From Nereida sp. MMG025 (GTDB lineage Bacteria; Pseudomonadota; Alphaproteobacteria; Rhodobacterales; Rhodobacteraceae), in the NCBI RefSeq assembly GCF_021654165.1, contig NZ_JAKFZN010000001.1, forward strand, positions 434,001 through 498,000: a stretch of 64,000 nt of DNA, written 5' to 3'. The first letter of the stretch is position 1, and each line of letters starts with the position of its first letter. Below the pieces are notes generated by a model. It searched no databases. It was not told the DNA's origin and was given only the letters and a program-made list of their open reading frames with translations. Below, one piece after another: positions 9,603 through 19,068 of this stretch. The translations under genes were made by a program, and so were the position numbers.

Positions 9603-11354
9603 TCAGCGCATCTCTGTCGCAGGAGTTACCCCCAAGATACCCAATCCTGACGAAATAACAACTGAAACCGCGCGGATAAGGGCGATTTTCGCCTGTGACG
9701 TGGCGGGGGCGTCTTCCTGAATAAAGCGCAGCGAGGTGTCGTCATTGCCCCTATTCCAAAGTGCGTGCAGATCAGATGCCAGATCATAAAGGTAAAACGC
9801 CACGCGATGCGGCTCTTGGGTGCGTGCGGCAATCTCGACCAGACGTGGCCATTCAGCCAGTTTAGCGGCCAGTGCCAATTCAGCCTCATGGGCCAACTGG
9901 TCCAGATCGGCCGCGGCCAGCGCCGCATCATCCACAGCGATCCCCGCATCGGCCGCCTTGCGCAACACGCTGTGCACACGCGCGCTGGCGTATTGCACGT
10001 AAAACACAGGGTTGTCCTTGGATTGGGCCGTCACCTCGTCAAAATCAAAGTCCAGCGGCGCGTCATTCTTGCGCGTCAGCATGATAAACCGCGTCACATC
10101 GCGGCCAACTTCGGCCAGCAAATCCTGCACAGTGATAAACGTCCCTGCCCGTTTGGACATTTTGAATTCTTCACCGTTTTTGAACAGCTTCACAATCTGT
10201 GCCAGCTTGATCTCAAGCGGCACCTTGTTTTCCGACAGCGCCGCCACGGCTGCCTTCATGCGTTTGACATAGCCACCGTGATCGGCGCCAAAGACGTCAA
10301 TCAGCAGATCAAAGCCACGGGTCACCTTGTCATAGTGATAGGCAATGTCGGGGGCGAAATAGGTCCACGCGCCATCCGATTTCTGGATCGGGCGATCCTG
10401 ATCATCGCCGTAGTCTGTTGATTTAAAGAGCGTCTGTTCGCGTGGTTCCCAATCTTCGGGCATCTGGCCTTTGGGCGGCTCAAGCGTGCCGCGATAGATC
10501 AGGCCCTTGCCGCGCAAGTCCTCGATCGCCGCTTCGATGCGGCCTGTGCCATATAGCGATTTTTCGGAATAAAACACATCCATTTCAATGCCCAATGCCG
10601 CCAAATCCTCGCGCACGATGTCCATCATCGCATCCGTGCTAAAGACCCGCACATCGGCCAGCCAGATATCTTCGGGCTGGTTCACGTAGGCATCACCAAC
10701 CTTGGCTTTCAGCGCCTCGCCCACGGCGATCAGGTAATCACCGGGATAGGTGCCATCCTCAAAGGCAACCTCTTGGCCATGCGCCTCAAGGTAGCGCAGA
10801 TAGACAGAGCGTGCCAAAGTATCGACCTGCCCGCCGCCATCATTGATGTAGTATTCGCGCGTGACGTCATAGCCCGCGTATTCCAGCAGCCCCGCCAGCG
10901 CATCGCCAAAGACCGCGCCCCGCGTATGGCCCACATGCAGCGGCCCCGTGGGGTTCGCGCTGACGTATTCGACATTCACCTTGCGCCCCGCCCCCATCTC
11001 CGAGCGGCCAAAACCACCATCCGTCAGGGCCGCACGCACCACATCACGCCACAGGCTTGCATCCAACCGCAGGTTCAAAAAACCCGGTCCTGCAACATCG
11101 GCGGTCACGACCCGTGCATCGGCCACCAACAGGGCGGCCAGCGCTTCGGCAATATCGCGTGGCTTCATCTTGGCAGGCTTGGCCAGCACCATCGCCGCGT
11201 TTGTCGCCATATCGCCGTGGCTTGCATCACGCGGCGGCTCAACCGTGACATTTGCAAAGTCCAACCCCTCAGGCAGATCACCTCGGCGCACCATCTCGTC
11301 CAGCGAAGAAATCACAAGCGCGCGCATATCGGCAAAAAGGTTCATCGGGGTCAC
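9603..11354 (-). CDS. argS: Arginyl-tRNA synthetase
   Basis: Class I aminoacyl-tRNA synthetase. The N-terminal additional domain is followed by the HIGH-type motif in [15 protein letters not shown], and a complete KMSKRAG loop is present (many ArgS proteins have lost it). The C-terminal DALR anticodon-binding domain closes the 583-residue protein. AGGAG stands before ATG 11354. In related genomes dgt normally lies directly upstream, as I recall; here 10 kb of accessory genes intervene. Confidence 0.97.
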   Translation of the reverse strand: MTPMNLFADMRALVISSLDEMVRRGDLPEGLDFANVTVEPPRDASHGDMATNAAMVLAKPAKMKPRDIAEALAALLVADARVVTADVAGPGFLNLRLDASLWRDVVRAALTDGGFGRSEMGAGRKVNVEYVSANPTGPLHVGHTRGAVFGDALAGLLEYAGYDVTREYYINDGGGQVDTLARSVYLRYLEAHGQEVAFEDGTYPGDYLIAVGEALKAKVGDAYVNQPEDIWLADVRVFSTDAMMDIVREDLAALGIEMDVFYSEKSLYGTGRIEAAIEDLRGKGLIYRGTLEPPKGQMPEDWEPREQTLFKSTDYGDDQDRPIQKSDGAWTYFAPDIAYHYDKVTRGFDLLIDVFGADHGGYVKRMKAAVAALSENKVPLEIKLAQIVKLFKNGEEFKMSKRAGTFITVQDLLAEVGRDVTRFIMLTRKNDAPLDFDFDEVTAQSKDNPVFYVQYASARVHSVLRKAADAGIAVDDAALAAADLDQLAHEAELALAAKLAEWPRLVEIAARTQEPHRVAFYLYDLASDLHALWNRGNDDTSLRFIQEDAPATSQAKIALIRAVSVVISSGLGILGVTPATEMR

Positions 11355-11363
11355 TCCTGAAAT

Positions 11364-11826
11364 TTAAGCTTTCCCCTTACCACGCGTGGGGTGGAGGTCA
11401 ATAAATTGGAGGACGGAGAGGTTCCTTGCCAAAGAGCAGACATTGATACAGACCGCCGCGAAAGACCGCTTTGAGCCCAAAGTGACTAATGCTGCGTTCT
11501 GCACGAACGTCCTATCCGCCGAACTGGGCAAGATACGGGTTGCTTCACAAAATTCGTGATGGACAGTGCGCAAGATAGATAGGAATGAGCACGCGCAAGG
11601 CATTATCAGCACATGCATTTTCTGACTTATCCGATCAATGGCATTTAACGGCAGGCTTCGAAACCCGCAGATAGGGCAATTTTCTAAGAGAGGGTTGCTA
11701 CAGTTTTTGGGTTGGTGCCGGAAGAATTGTCGCCGCGTTTGCCAACCTAACAGCGAGAAATGATTGCTCCTCAAGTCCCCAGCCAGTTGGTAGGATAGTA
11801 TTACCGATTGTTTTGGCCAGCGAGTC
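11364..11826. other. Non-coding stretch between argS and the uronate block
   Basis: 463 bp with no convincing gene. The open frames crossing it have no family resemblance, poor codon use and overlap real genes. On the minus strand 11461-11515 translates to a FVQNAALVTLGSKRSFAAVC-like string, of a type I remember as a common degenerate intergenic sequence in Roseobacter genomes. It is probably scar or remnant DNA at the left border of the inserted block. Confidence 0.5.
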
Positions 11827-12699
11827 TTAAAGCAATCTGATCCGGGGCTCCGCAAGACCCTGAAAAGGCAGCTTGATTGACATAATTCGTCCGTCATTGG
11901 CTGCGGCGTCTTCCCCGGTCCCAATGCTCGTCACAAAAAGGGTGGACAGGTTCGCTCCTCCAAAACATGGCTTACTTGGGCGGCTCGTCGGCACGGGAAT
12001 TCGTAGCGCGATAGCGCCTGATGGATCAAGCCGAAGCATTTCGCCTCCGCCGACGCCGGCCATCCAGTAACCGCCTTGTCGATCGACACAGGCGCCATCT
12101 GGTCGTCCGGCTGTAATTTCCGCATCGAAATAAACGCGCCGCTGAGATAGCTCACCCGTCATGGGATCGTGGTCGAACGCCCAGATCGTTTGGACATCCG
12201 GCCAACTGTCAGAGAGATAGGCGGTGCGGTCATCAGGGCTGAACGCCAATCCATTCGAAACGTGCAATCCTCCCATCAGGTCGTCGATATCGTGACCATC
12301 GAAGACACAAAGCCGTGCATTAGGCGCACTTCGATTCCCCAGCGCTGTGCTCCCGATATAGAACCGACCGGCACGTGACACTGCGCCATCGTTGGGCCGG
12401 TGTCCTTCGGGGAAACTCTTGAACGGTGCGACAAACGCGAGTGTACCGGTTTTCGGATCAAATCGGTGCAAACCACCAGTCAATGCGACGAGGATATCAT
12501 CGCCCTCGGTCAGAGCAAGACACCCCGGTTTGTCTGGCATTGGCCATGATTGGGCCTCGCCCGTTTCAGGCGCATATCGCCACACTTGATCGCGCCCGAT
12601 ATCGACCCACCACAGGCACTGCTTACGATCGCACCAGATAATCCCCTCTCCCACGTTCATTTTCGGAAGGGGTAGTATGTCGACCTTAATCTCGCTCAT
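11827..12699 (-). CDS. SMP-30/gluconolactonase family lactonase
   Basis: Six-bladed beta-propeller lactonase that opens sugar-acid lactones. Visible family elements: NVGEGIIWCDRKQCLWWVDI at the start (metal-ligand Glu), HRPNDGAVSRAGRFYIGS, and SNGLAFSPDDRTAYLSDS (metal-ligand Asn/Asp). The start at ATG 12699 gives 290 residues, the family length; upstream starts would run far into the dehydratase gene. It overlaps that gene by 14 bp. By context its substrate is the aldarolactone made by the Udh-like dehydrogenase (inference). Metal-dependent, cytoplasmic; no signal peptide. Confidence 0.9.
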   Translation of the reverse strand: MSEIKVDILPLPKMNVGEGIIWCDRKQCLWWVDIGRDQVWRYAPETGEAQSWPMPDKPGCLALTEGDDILVALTGGLHRFDPKTGTLAFVAPFKSFPEGHRPNDGAVSRAGRFYIGSTALGNRSAPNARLCVFDGHDIDDLMGGLHVSNGLAFSPDDRTAYLSDSWPDVQTIWAFDHDPMTGELSQRRVYFDAEITAGRPDGACVDRQGGYWMAGVGGGEMLRLDPSGAIALRIPVPTSRPSKPCFGGANLSTLFVTSIGTGEDAAANDGRIMSIKLPFQGLAEPRIRLL

Positions 12700-13903
12700 G
12701 GCCGAAGGCTGTCGTGCGCTGCCAGCGCGGCTGGACATAGACATATTCTTCCTGAGTGCCGTCCGCATAGGACACGGTATTGGGTATCGACGCATTGTGA
12801 CCGCCGGGATACTTGCGCACCTCGTCAAGGTTGAGATCAACGCCAAGACCGGGCGCGTCCGGCACGACCATACGTCCGTCCTTCATCTGCGGTTCCTGCG
12901 TGACGACCTGATAACGGCCCTCCCAGTCGGTCGCGAACTTTTCAAGCACCATTGCGTTTGGGATCGCGGACATGGAATGCAGCGCCGCAAATTCAGCCAC
13001 AGGGCCAAGGGTGCCTGCGTGCGGTGCGACCTGAACAAAATGCGATTCCGCCAGTGCTGCAATTTTGCGGAACTGGGTGATGCCGCCGCAGCGGCCGCTG
13101 TCAGGTTGCACCACGTCGATCAAACCGCGTTGGATAAGCGGAGCGGCAGACCACAGGTTACTGGAATGACGTTCACCCGCGGCCAGCGGCAAGGCCACGG
13201 CATCACGCACCCGGCCGTAGCCTTCGAGGTTTTCGGGCGGTAGCGGCTCTTCAAGAAACATCAAATCAAAGGGTTCTAAGGCGCGGCCCATAGCGATTGC
13301 ATCGCCAACGGTCAGCCAGGGTGGACCGTGCAGATCGACCATCAGATCCGCTTGGGGGCCCAGTTCCTTGCGCAGTGCGGCGACCTTTTCAACTGTGCCT
13401 TTGACGTTCCCGGATTTAAACGCGCGATATCCCATGTCCCACGCCTTGCGCGCCTTTTCGGGGGTTGAGGCATGAGCATAGGCGGGCAGGCTGTCGCGGA
13501 CCTTGCCACCCAACAGCTCGTGGACAGGAACGCCCAGTGCTTTGCCCTTGATGTCCCAAAGCGCCATGTCAACCGCACCAACTGCACCGCCGCCGACTGT
13601 GCCGACCTGCCCATGACTCATCGTGGCGAGGTGCATCATCCCCCACAGCTTTTCGATGTGACGGGCGTCTTGGCCAATTAAAAGTGGGGCAAGATCGTTT
13701 ACAGCAGTTTCGACCACACGTGGCCAGCCGCTTCCCTCGCCGACGCCGGTTAATCCGCCTTCGACGGTGACACGGACGAACAGCCAATGCCGTGTCGTGC
13801 CCATGCTCATCCCGCCGGCCTTTGTGCCGGTATTGCCGGACCATGCTGTTTCGCCCGGCGCACCGGCATGGACAAGGAAGGTTTCGACGGCTTCGATTTT
13901 CAT
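12686..13903 (-). CDS. Enolase-superfamily sugar-acid dehydratase or lactone cycloisomerase
   Basis: Mandelate racemase/muconate lactonizing family, 405 residues. Metal ligands appear as VDLHG (Asp), EEPLPPEN (Glu) and AGER (Glu); the barrel continues with DSGRCGGITQFRKIA and the catalytic His in APHAG. The His two residues after the first ligand (DLHG) is the pattern of galactonate-dehydratase-like members. A ~45-residue C-terminal extension (after GLGVDLNLDEV) is present. Likely reaction: dehydration of galactarate/glucarate or ring opening of the lactone to a 2-keto-3-deoxy acid; the exact substrate cannot be read from sequence. Overlaps the dehydrogenase gene by 4 bp. Confidence 0.88.
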   Translation of the reverse strand: MKIEAVETFLVHAGAPGETAWSGNTGTKAGGMSMGTTRHWLFVRVTVEGGLTGVGEGSGWPRVVETAVNDLAPLLIGQDARHIEKLWGMMHLATMSHGQVGTVGGGAVGAVDMALWDIKGKALGVPVHELLGGKVRDSLPAYAHASTPEKARKAWDMGYRAFKSGNVKGTVEKVAALRKELGPQADLMVDLHGPPWLTVGDAIAMGRALEPFDLMFLEEPLPPENLEGYGRVRDAVALPLAAGERHSSNLWSAAPLIQRGLIDVVQPDSGRCGGITQFRKIAALAESHFVQVAPHAGTLGPVAEFAALHSMSAIPNAMVLEKFATDWEGRYQVVTQEPQMKDGRMVVPDAPGLGVDLNLDEVRKYPGGHNASIPNTVSYADGTQEEYVYVQPRWQRTTAFGHERD

Positions 13904-15408
13904 GTTTGCAGGTCCTTGGGCAAAAGCGCATCAGGCATGTTCTGATAGCACACAGGCCGCAACCAGCGCCGGATCGACAACGTACCGACAGAGGTCGCGC
14001 CAAAGTTTGTCGAGGCCGGATACGGTCCGCCGTGGACCATGGCATCCGCCACTTCGACCCCGGTCGGAAAACCGTTGGCCAAAAGGCGACCGGCTTTGCG
14101 TTCAAGGATCGGAACCATGAGGGCGGCCTTGGTAGCGTCGGCGTCATCGAGATGTAATGTGCATGTCAACTGGCCGTCCAAGGCCTGCGCAACACGCATC
14201 ATTTCATCGCCGTCCTTTGCCACGACGATTAGCCCCAGCGGGCCAAACACTTCATGACCCAATGTTTCGTCACGTAACCAATCGCTCGCGCTGACTTTCA
14301 GCAAAACAGGTGCGCCCCGCCGCCCGTCGCTCGGAGCAGACAAGAGCGTTTCGACCTTTGGCCGTCCGGCCAATTCGCTGGCCCCTTTGCGATAGGTCTC
14401 CGCCATTGATCCGGTCAGCATATCCTGTGGTGCCGTATCTGACAGGCCCGCATGTGCTGCGCCGGTGAAGGCGTCTATGCCGTCACCGTCAAGCACCACT
14501 GCGATACCGGGATTGGTACAAAACTGCCCGCAACCCATCGTCAATGACCCCGCCCAAGCGGAGCCGATCTCTGCACCGCGAGACTTGAGCGCCGCGGAGA
14601 ACAGGAACATCGGATTGACAGAGCCAAGCTCGCCGAAGAAGGGGATTGGCTCTGTGCGTGACGCACAGAGGTCAAACAGAGCGCGCCCACCGCCCAGCGA
14701 GCCGGTGAAGCCGACAGCCTTAATTAGCGGATGCTGGACAAGCGCCGTGCCGACGTGACGGTTACCACCCTGCACCTGATTGAAGACACCTTCATGCAAA
14801 TCGCAAGCGATACGAGCGGCCTCAATGGCTTGCGCTACAAGATCGCTGACGCCGGGATGGGCAGAATGGCCTTTGACAACGACCGGACAACCTGCTGCCA
14901 AGGCGCTGGCTGTATCGCCGCCTGCGGTCGAGAAGGCGAGCGGAAAATTGGAGGCCCCGAAGACAGCGACCGGGCCAACGGGGCGCTGCATCATCTTCAG
15001 ATCGGGACGTGGCAGCGGGGCGCGATCCGGCAAAGCTGTATCATGGCGCTTGTCCAGATAGGCCCCATCTTCAATATGATCCGCAAACAGGCGCAGCTGA
15101 CCGCAGGTGCGGCCACGTTCCCCTTCAAGACGCGCCGCAGGCAGGCCGGTTTCGCGGGTGCCAATGGCCGTTATGTCGCCGCCGCGCGCGTCGATCTCAT
15201 CGGCGATGCGACGCAAGAAGTCGGCCCGCTCCGCACGGCTGGTCGCTGCGTAGCTAGGGAAGGCCCCCTCTGCCGCGCTACATGCGGCTTTGACATTCTC
15301 GACCGTGCCAACACTAAAGGTATCAGGCGTGCCTGTGGTTGGTTCATTGGCGAAGGTTTCGGACCCGCCGACCCATTTGCCTGCGATCAGATGTTTTTGT
15401 TTGAACAC
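13900..15408 (-). CDS. 2,5-dioxopentanoate (ketoglutarate semialdehyde) dehydrogenase
   Basis: NAD(P)-dependent aldehyde dehydrogenase of the KGSADH class that makes 2-ketoglutarate at the end of non-phosphorylative pentose/hexarate pathways. The signature PVGPVAVFGASNFPLAFSTA followed by SALAAGCPVVVKGHSAHP is the characteristic variant of this class; the catalytic Glu is in FFGELGSVNP and the catalytic Cys in GCGQFCTNPG. 502 residues, standard. Translationally coupled to the dehydratase (ATGA overlap) and 22 bp downstream of the TRAP large permease. Confidence 0.92.
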   Translation of the reverse strand: MFKQKHLIAGKWVGGSETFANEPTTGTPDTFSVGTVENVKAACSAAEGAFPSYAATSRAERADFLRRIADEIDARGGDITAIGTRETGLPAARLEGERGRTCGQLRLFADHIEDGAYLDKRHDTALPDRAPLPRPDLKMMQRPVGPVAVFGASNFPLAFSTAGGDTASALAAGCPVVVKGHSAHPGVSDLVAQAIEAARIACDLHEGVFNQVQGGNRHVGTALVQHPLIKAVGFTGSLGGGRALFDLCASRTEPIPFFGELGSVNPMFLFSAALKSRGAEIGSAWAGSLTMGCGQFCTNPGIAVVLDGDGIDAFTGAAHAGLSDTAPQDMLTGSMAETYRKGASELAGRPKVETLLSAPSDGRRGAPVLLKVSASDWLRDETLGHEVFGPLGLIVVAKDGDEMMRVAQALDGQLTCTLHLDDADATKAALMVPILERKAGRLLANGFPTGVEVADAMVHGGPYPASTNFGATSVGTLSIRRWLRPVCYQNMPDALLPKDLQT

Positions 15409-15430
15409 GAGTTCGTTTCCTTTATTCGTT

Positions 15431-16732
15431 CTATACGCCCAGCCCCATCAGCCGTGGAAGCCACAGCGAGATTGCCGGAATGAAGGTTACAAGCAGCAGG
15501 ACCACAATCATCACGAGATAAAAGGGCAACATCGCGACGCTCAGCCTTTCGATTGATATTTTCGAGATGGCACTGCCGACAAACAGGACACCCCCCACGG
15601 GCGGCGTAATCAACCCGATGCCGAGGTTCAGGATCAGGATAACGCCAAAGTGGACATAGCTGATCTCGAATTTGTCGAGGAACGGAATGATGATCGGCGT
15701 CATGATCACGATGATAGATGTCATCGACGCCAGCAGTCCAAGACCCAGTAGTAGCACATTCACAGCCAGCAGGAACGCATATTTGCTGCCGATAAAGTCG
15801 AACACAGAATTTGCCAGATAATCGGGCACCCGCAAGAACGCGATGACCCAGCCAAAGGCACCAGCCGCGCCAATGATGATCATGATCTGGGCCAAGGGCA
15901 CAACGGTTGACCCCAGCGCGCGCCAGATCCCTTTCAGGTCCGTTGCCCGATAGATAAACAGCGCACAAATCACGGCCCATAGCACCGCTACCGAGGCACT
16001 TTCCGTGGCTGTAAAAACGCCAGTGAGAACGCCCGACAGGATGATAAAGATGGTCATCATCCCCCAGATTGCTCCGACGAAAGACGTCATCAATTCCGAT
16101 GCTGTGAAGTTTGAATCCACCGGATAATTGCGCTTGCGCGAGATGTAATAGGAATACCCCATCAGCGCGACGCCAAGCACCACACCTGGCACCAGCCCAG
16201 CCATAAACAGCGCCCCGACAGACACACCGCCACCGATAGCCATTGCATAGATGATCATGTTGTGGCTTGGCGGGATCAGCATACCCTGAACCGAGCTTGC
16301 CATGGTTACGGTCGTCGCGAAATCCTTGTCATAGCCGCCCTTGTGCATGGCAGGGATCAGGATGTTGCCAAGGCTGGACATGTCCGCAATGGCCGAACCC
16401 GAGATGCCGCCAAAGAACATGGACGCCATGATATTGACCATCGCAAGGCCGCCACGCATCCAACCGACGACAGCCCTCGCAAGTCGTAGCAAGCGATCAG
16501 TAATGCCCCCTTCGGACATGATGTCACCGGCGAGAATAAAGAACGGAACCGCCAGAAGCGAAAAGGACGAAAGCCCCGAAACGATCCGCTGAAATGCGAT
16601 TTCAAGCGGCAGGTCGAGGTAAATCATCGTACCAATGGCTGCGATCGCCATCGAGAACGCAATGTTGGTTCCCAAGATGAGCAAAAGGAAGAATGAGCCC
16701 AGAAGGAGCGAGACTGCGATAGGATCGGTCAT
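15431..16732 (-). CDS. TRAP transporter large permease (DctM)
   Basis: Twelve-helix sodium-driven permease subunit, 433 residues. Family features: FLLLILGTNIAFSMAIAAIG at the start, VPFFILAGDIMSEGGITDRL, and the central GGISGSAIADMSSLG and MASSVQGMLIPPSHNMIIYA segments that line the transport path. It overlaps DctQ by 4 bp. With the binding protein it most likely imports the uronate or aldarate used by the neighbouring enzymes (inference from context). Confidence 0.94.
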   Translation of the reverse strand: MTDPIAVSLLLGSFFLLLILGTNIAFSMAIAAIGTMIYLDLPLEIAFQRIVSGLSSFSLLAVPFFILAGDIMSEGGITDRLLRLARAVVGWMRGGLAMVNIMASMFFGGISGSAIADMSSLGNILIPAMHKGGYDKDFATTVTMASSVQGMLIPPSHNMIIYAMAIGGGVSVGALFMAGLVPGVVLGVALMGYSYYISRKRNYPVDSNFTASELMTSFVGAIWGMMTIFIILSGVLTGVFTATESASVAVLWAVICALFIYRATDLKGIWRALGSTVVPLAQIMIIIGAAGAFGWVIAFLRVPDYLANSVFDFIGSKYAFLLAVNVLLLGLGLLASMTSIIVIMTPIIIPFLDKFEISYVHFGVILILNLGIGLITPPVGGVLFVGSAISKISIERLSVAMLPFYLVMIVVLLLVTFIPAISLWLPRLMGLGV

Positions 16733-17217
16733 TTGCGGGGCGCTCCTTCTACGGGCGTTTCGGGAGTGCGGGTCAGCGCGATTTCAGCCAGTGCAATCAC
16801 GATAAGAACGCCGGACACCGGCACTGACAGGTATTGCCAGAATGCGGAAATGCCCAAGCCTGGCATAAGGTTGCTCAGGTTCTGAATGGCAATCTTTACC
16901 CCATACCAAACGAACAATATCCCCATTCCGAAGGATAGAATCCAATTCAGCCCATCCAGTCCGCGTTTGCCCACAGGCGCGAGCGAGCGTTGCAAGAGGT
17001 CAAGCCGGATATGCCAGCCGTTACGAAAACCAAGGGGAACAGCCAAAAGGGAAAGCCAAACGATCAAGGTCAGGGCGAGTTCCTCGCCCCAGCGTGGTGT
17101 GCTGTTCAGAATATATCGACCAAACACGGTCGACAACACGCTGAGCGATAACGCGACCAGCAGCGACCGACACAGGATGTCGACGCCAGCAAACAGCATA
17201 TTCATCAAATTTTTCAT
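16729..17217 (-). CDS. TRAP transporter small permease (DctQ)
   Basis: Four-helix subunit of the DctPQM transporter. Signature segments STPRWGEELALTLIVWLSLLAVPLGFRNGWHIRLDLL are typical. ATG 17217 is preferred over an earlier in-frame ATG because AGGGGGG lies just ahead of it; this gives 162 residues. It stands 52 bp after the binding-protein stop and overlaps DctM by 4 bp. Confidence 0.92.
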   Translation of the reverse strand: MKNLMNMLFAGVDILCRSLLVALSLSVLSTVFGRYILNSTPRWGEELALTLIVWLSLLAVPLGFRNGWHIRLDLLQRSLAPVGKRGLDGLNWILSFGMGILFVWYGVKIAIQNLSNLMPGLGISAFWQYLSVPVSGVLIVIALAEIALTRTPETPVEGAPRK

Positions 17218-17269
17218 GAGCCCCCCTAAGAATACGGGCCGCCCCAAAGGGCGACCCGGTCATATCGTA

Positions 17270-18241
17270 TTAATCGGCAGCGCGGATGGCTTCGATCAGG
17301 TCAGGGAAGTCCGCACCGTATTCATCAATCAGATGCGCGGTGGCTTCTTGCCAAGGTGTCTTGTCCTCAACCGGAACAATCGTGACGCCAGCAGCGGTCA
17401 ACTCTTCCGTCAATGCGCCAACACTTTCATCATTGATTTGGACGAAGATGTTGGCTGCGGCATCCTGCGCGGTCATGACAGCGGCCTGCTGGGCTTCGTT
17501 CAGACCGTCCCAAGTGCGCTTAGACATCAGAACGATCAGTGGCGACGCGTCATGACCGTCAAGAATGATGTGCTTGGCTACTTCCTGATACCGCTGGGCA
17601 GCAAAGCCTGTGATCGGTTGGTCGCCGCCGTCAACGACACCGGATTGAAGCGCGCCGTATAGCTCAGAGAACGGCATCGGCGTTGGGGCAGCACCCACAG
17701 CGGCAATCGTATCGACGGCCAGTTCAGACGTCAGCGAACGCAGCTTAAGGCCTTCCATGTCGGCAATTTCGGTCACGGCAGTGTCCGTGAAAAAGAAGTG
17801 ACGCGGCAGGTCACGGTAGAAGCCGACGCCCTTAATGTCGATTGACTCAAGCGTCGCAAGGATGCGTTCACCAACGTCGCCAAACAACACGGCATCCTGG
17901 TGTTCGTCATCCGAGAAGATGTAGGGCATGCTGAGCGCATTGAACTCGGTCGCACCAAGATCGGCTACGTGGCCCGGGCGCACGATCGTCATGTCAATCG
18001 CGCCAAGCTGGACGCTCTGGATCACGTCTTTAACGCCGCCAAGTTGGCCACCAGCGAACAGCTGAATGCCCATTTCGCCGTCAGTTTCCTCGCGCAAGAC
18101 GCGATCGAACTCCATAGCGGCTTTGGCCGAGACATGGCTTTCGGGGTTCTGGATCGCATAGCGCAGTGTGATGTCCTGCGCGAATGCGGTGGTGCCCATA
18201 ACAGTTGCTACTGCGGCGGCCGTGAATGTCGTGAATTTCAT
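17270..18241 (-). CDS. TRAP transporter substrate-binding protein (DctP)
   Basis: Periplasmic receptor of the TRAP system, 323 residues from ATG 18241, which has GGGAGGA ahead of it; the longer frame upstream has no ribosome site. Signal peptide ends at TTAFA|QD. The segment LKLRSLTSELAVD carries the family Arg that holds the carboxylate of the ligand, and QSGVVDGGDQPI is the typical hinge region. Hexuronate binding is likely from the adjacent Udh, lactonase and dehydratase but is not proved. First gene of the minus-strand unit, divergent from the GntR gene. Confidence 0.93.
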   Translation of the reverse strand: MKFTTFTAAAVATVMGTTAFAQDITLRYAIQNPESHVSAKAAMEFDRVLREETDGEMGIQLFAGGQLGGVKDVIQSVQLGAIDMTIVRPGHVADLGATEFNALSMPYIFSDDEHQDAVLFGDVGERILATLESIDIKGVGFYRDLPRHFFFTDTAVTEIADMEGLKLRSLTSELAVDTIAAVGAAPTPMPFSELYGALQSGVVDGGDQPITGFAAQRYQEVAKHIILDGHDASPLIVLMSKRTWDGLNEAQQAAVMTAQDAAANIFVQINDESVGALTEELTAAGVTIVPVEDKTPWQEATAHLIDEYGADFPDLIEAIRAAD

Positions 18242-18274
18242 GCTGTCCTCCCAATACAAGTAGATCGACGGGTA

Positions 18275-18319
18275 TGACAACCTTAGAAAGTTGTCAAACA
18301 TATTTGATTTTTGTTTGAC
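18275..18319. promoter_or_regulatory. Overlapping palindromes in the dctP/gntR divergent gap, probable GntR operator
   Basis: 18275-18296: TGACAAC-N8-GTTGTCA. 18293-18319: GTCAAACA-N11-TGTTTGAC. The two share the TGTCAAAC half-site, so three related half-sites lie in 45 bp between divergent genes, well placed to control both units. Inverted half-sites of this type suit an FCD-class GntR dimer. Confidence 0.6.
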
Positions 18320-18364
18320 GAATTAGCGACCAAAGCGTAGTTTCTAGCGAAAGGAGGCGCGCAA

Positions 18365-19066
18365 GTGGCATCAGTTCAAACGTCAAAATCATCAAGCGGT
18401 CGTCGCAGTGACGAAATTTACGATCAGCTGCTGGCGGACATCGAATCGCTCCGGCTGGCCCCAGGCGCCCGACTATCGTCTGAGACCGAGATCGCCCGCG
18501 AATATGGCGTATCACGCCCCACCGTTCGCGAAGCGCTTGCGCGGTTGCGTGAAGACGGTCTGATCAAGTCCAAACAGGGCTCCGGTGCATACGTGCAAGC
18601 CGGCCAGGAGCGTGTTCAAAAGGTAGAACCGCTGGCCAACTTGACGGATTTACAGCGCTGCTTTGACTACCGCGTCGGATTGGAAAGTGAGGCCGCCCGC
18701 CTAGCTGCGATGCATCGGAGCGAGGCGGACCTTGATCGGATCAAACGTGCATTTGATGCCATGGACAGCCGCAATGCCGCTGGGCAGACCGGCGTTGAGG
18801 AGGACTTTGCCTTCCACCTTGCCGTCTCCCGCGCCAGTCAGAACCGTTTCTTCGTGTCAGGCCTTGAACAAGTGCGCAGCCACATCGCACAAGGCATTGC
18901 GATCAACCGGACACTGTCTTTGGAAAGCTCCGGGCCGCGACTGTCACTGGTTCAAAATGAACATGGCATGATCATCGAAGCCTTGACGCAAGGCGATGCC
19001 GACGGTGCGGCACACGCGATGATGACCCATTTACGAAATGCCCAATCGCGACTGTTTGAAGGATAG
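18365..19066 (+). CDS. GntR-family (FadR/FCD) transcriptional regulator
   Basis: 233 residues. N-terminal winged helix: RRSDEIYDQLLADIESLRLAPGARL then EIAREYGVSRPTVREALARL and LIKSKQGSGAYV. The C-terminal all-helical FCD domain (about 95-225) normally binds a small carboxylate near a metal; AVSRASQNRFF and NEHGMIIEALTQGDADGAAHAM are typical. Start is GTG 18365 with AGGAGG ahead. Likely represses both divergent units and is released by a uronate or pathway acid (inference). The RraA-like gene begins 2 bp after its stop. Confidence 0.92.
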   Translation: MASVQTSKSSSGRRSDEIYDQLLADIESLRLAPGARLSSETEIAREYGVSRPTVREALARLREDGLIKSKQGSGAYVQAGQERVQKVEPLANLTDLQRCFDYRVGLESEAARLAAMHRSEADLDRIKRAFDAMDSRNAAGQTGVEEDFAFHLAVSRASQNRFFVSGLEQVRSHIAQGIAINRTLSLESSGPRLSLVQNEHGMIIEALTQGDADGAAHAMMTHLRNAQSRLFEG

Positions 19067-19068
19067 AC

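Noticed and set aside
11364-11924. 186-aa minus-strand frame between argS and the lactonase
   Set aside because: No family resemblance, overlaps the lactonase gene, and looks like degenerate intergenic DNA.
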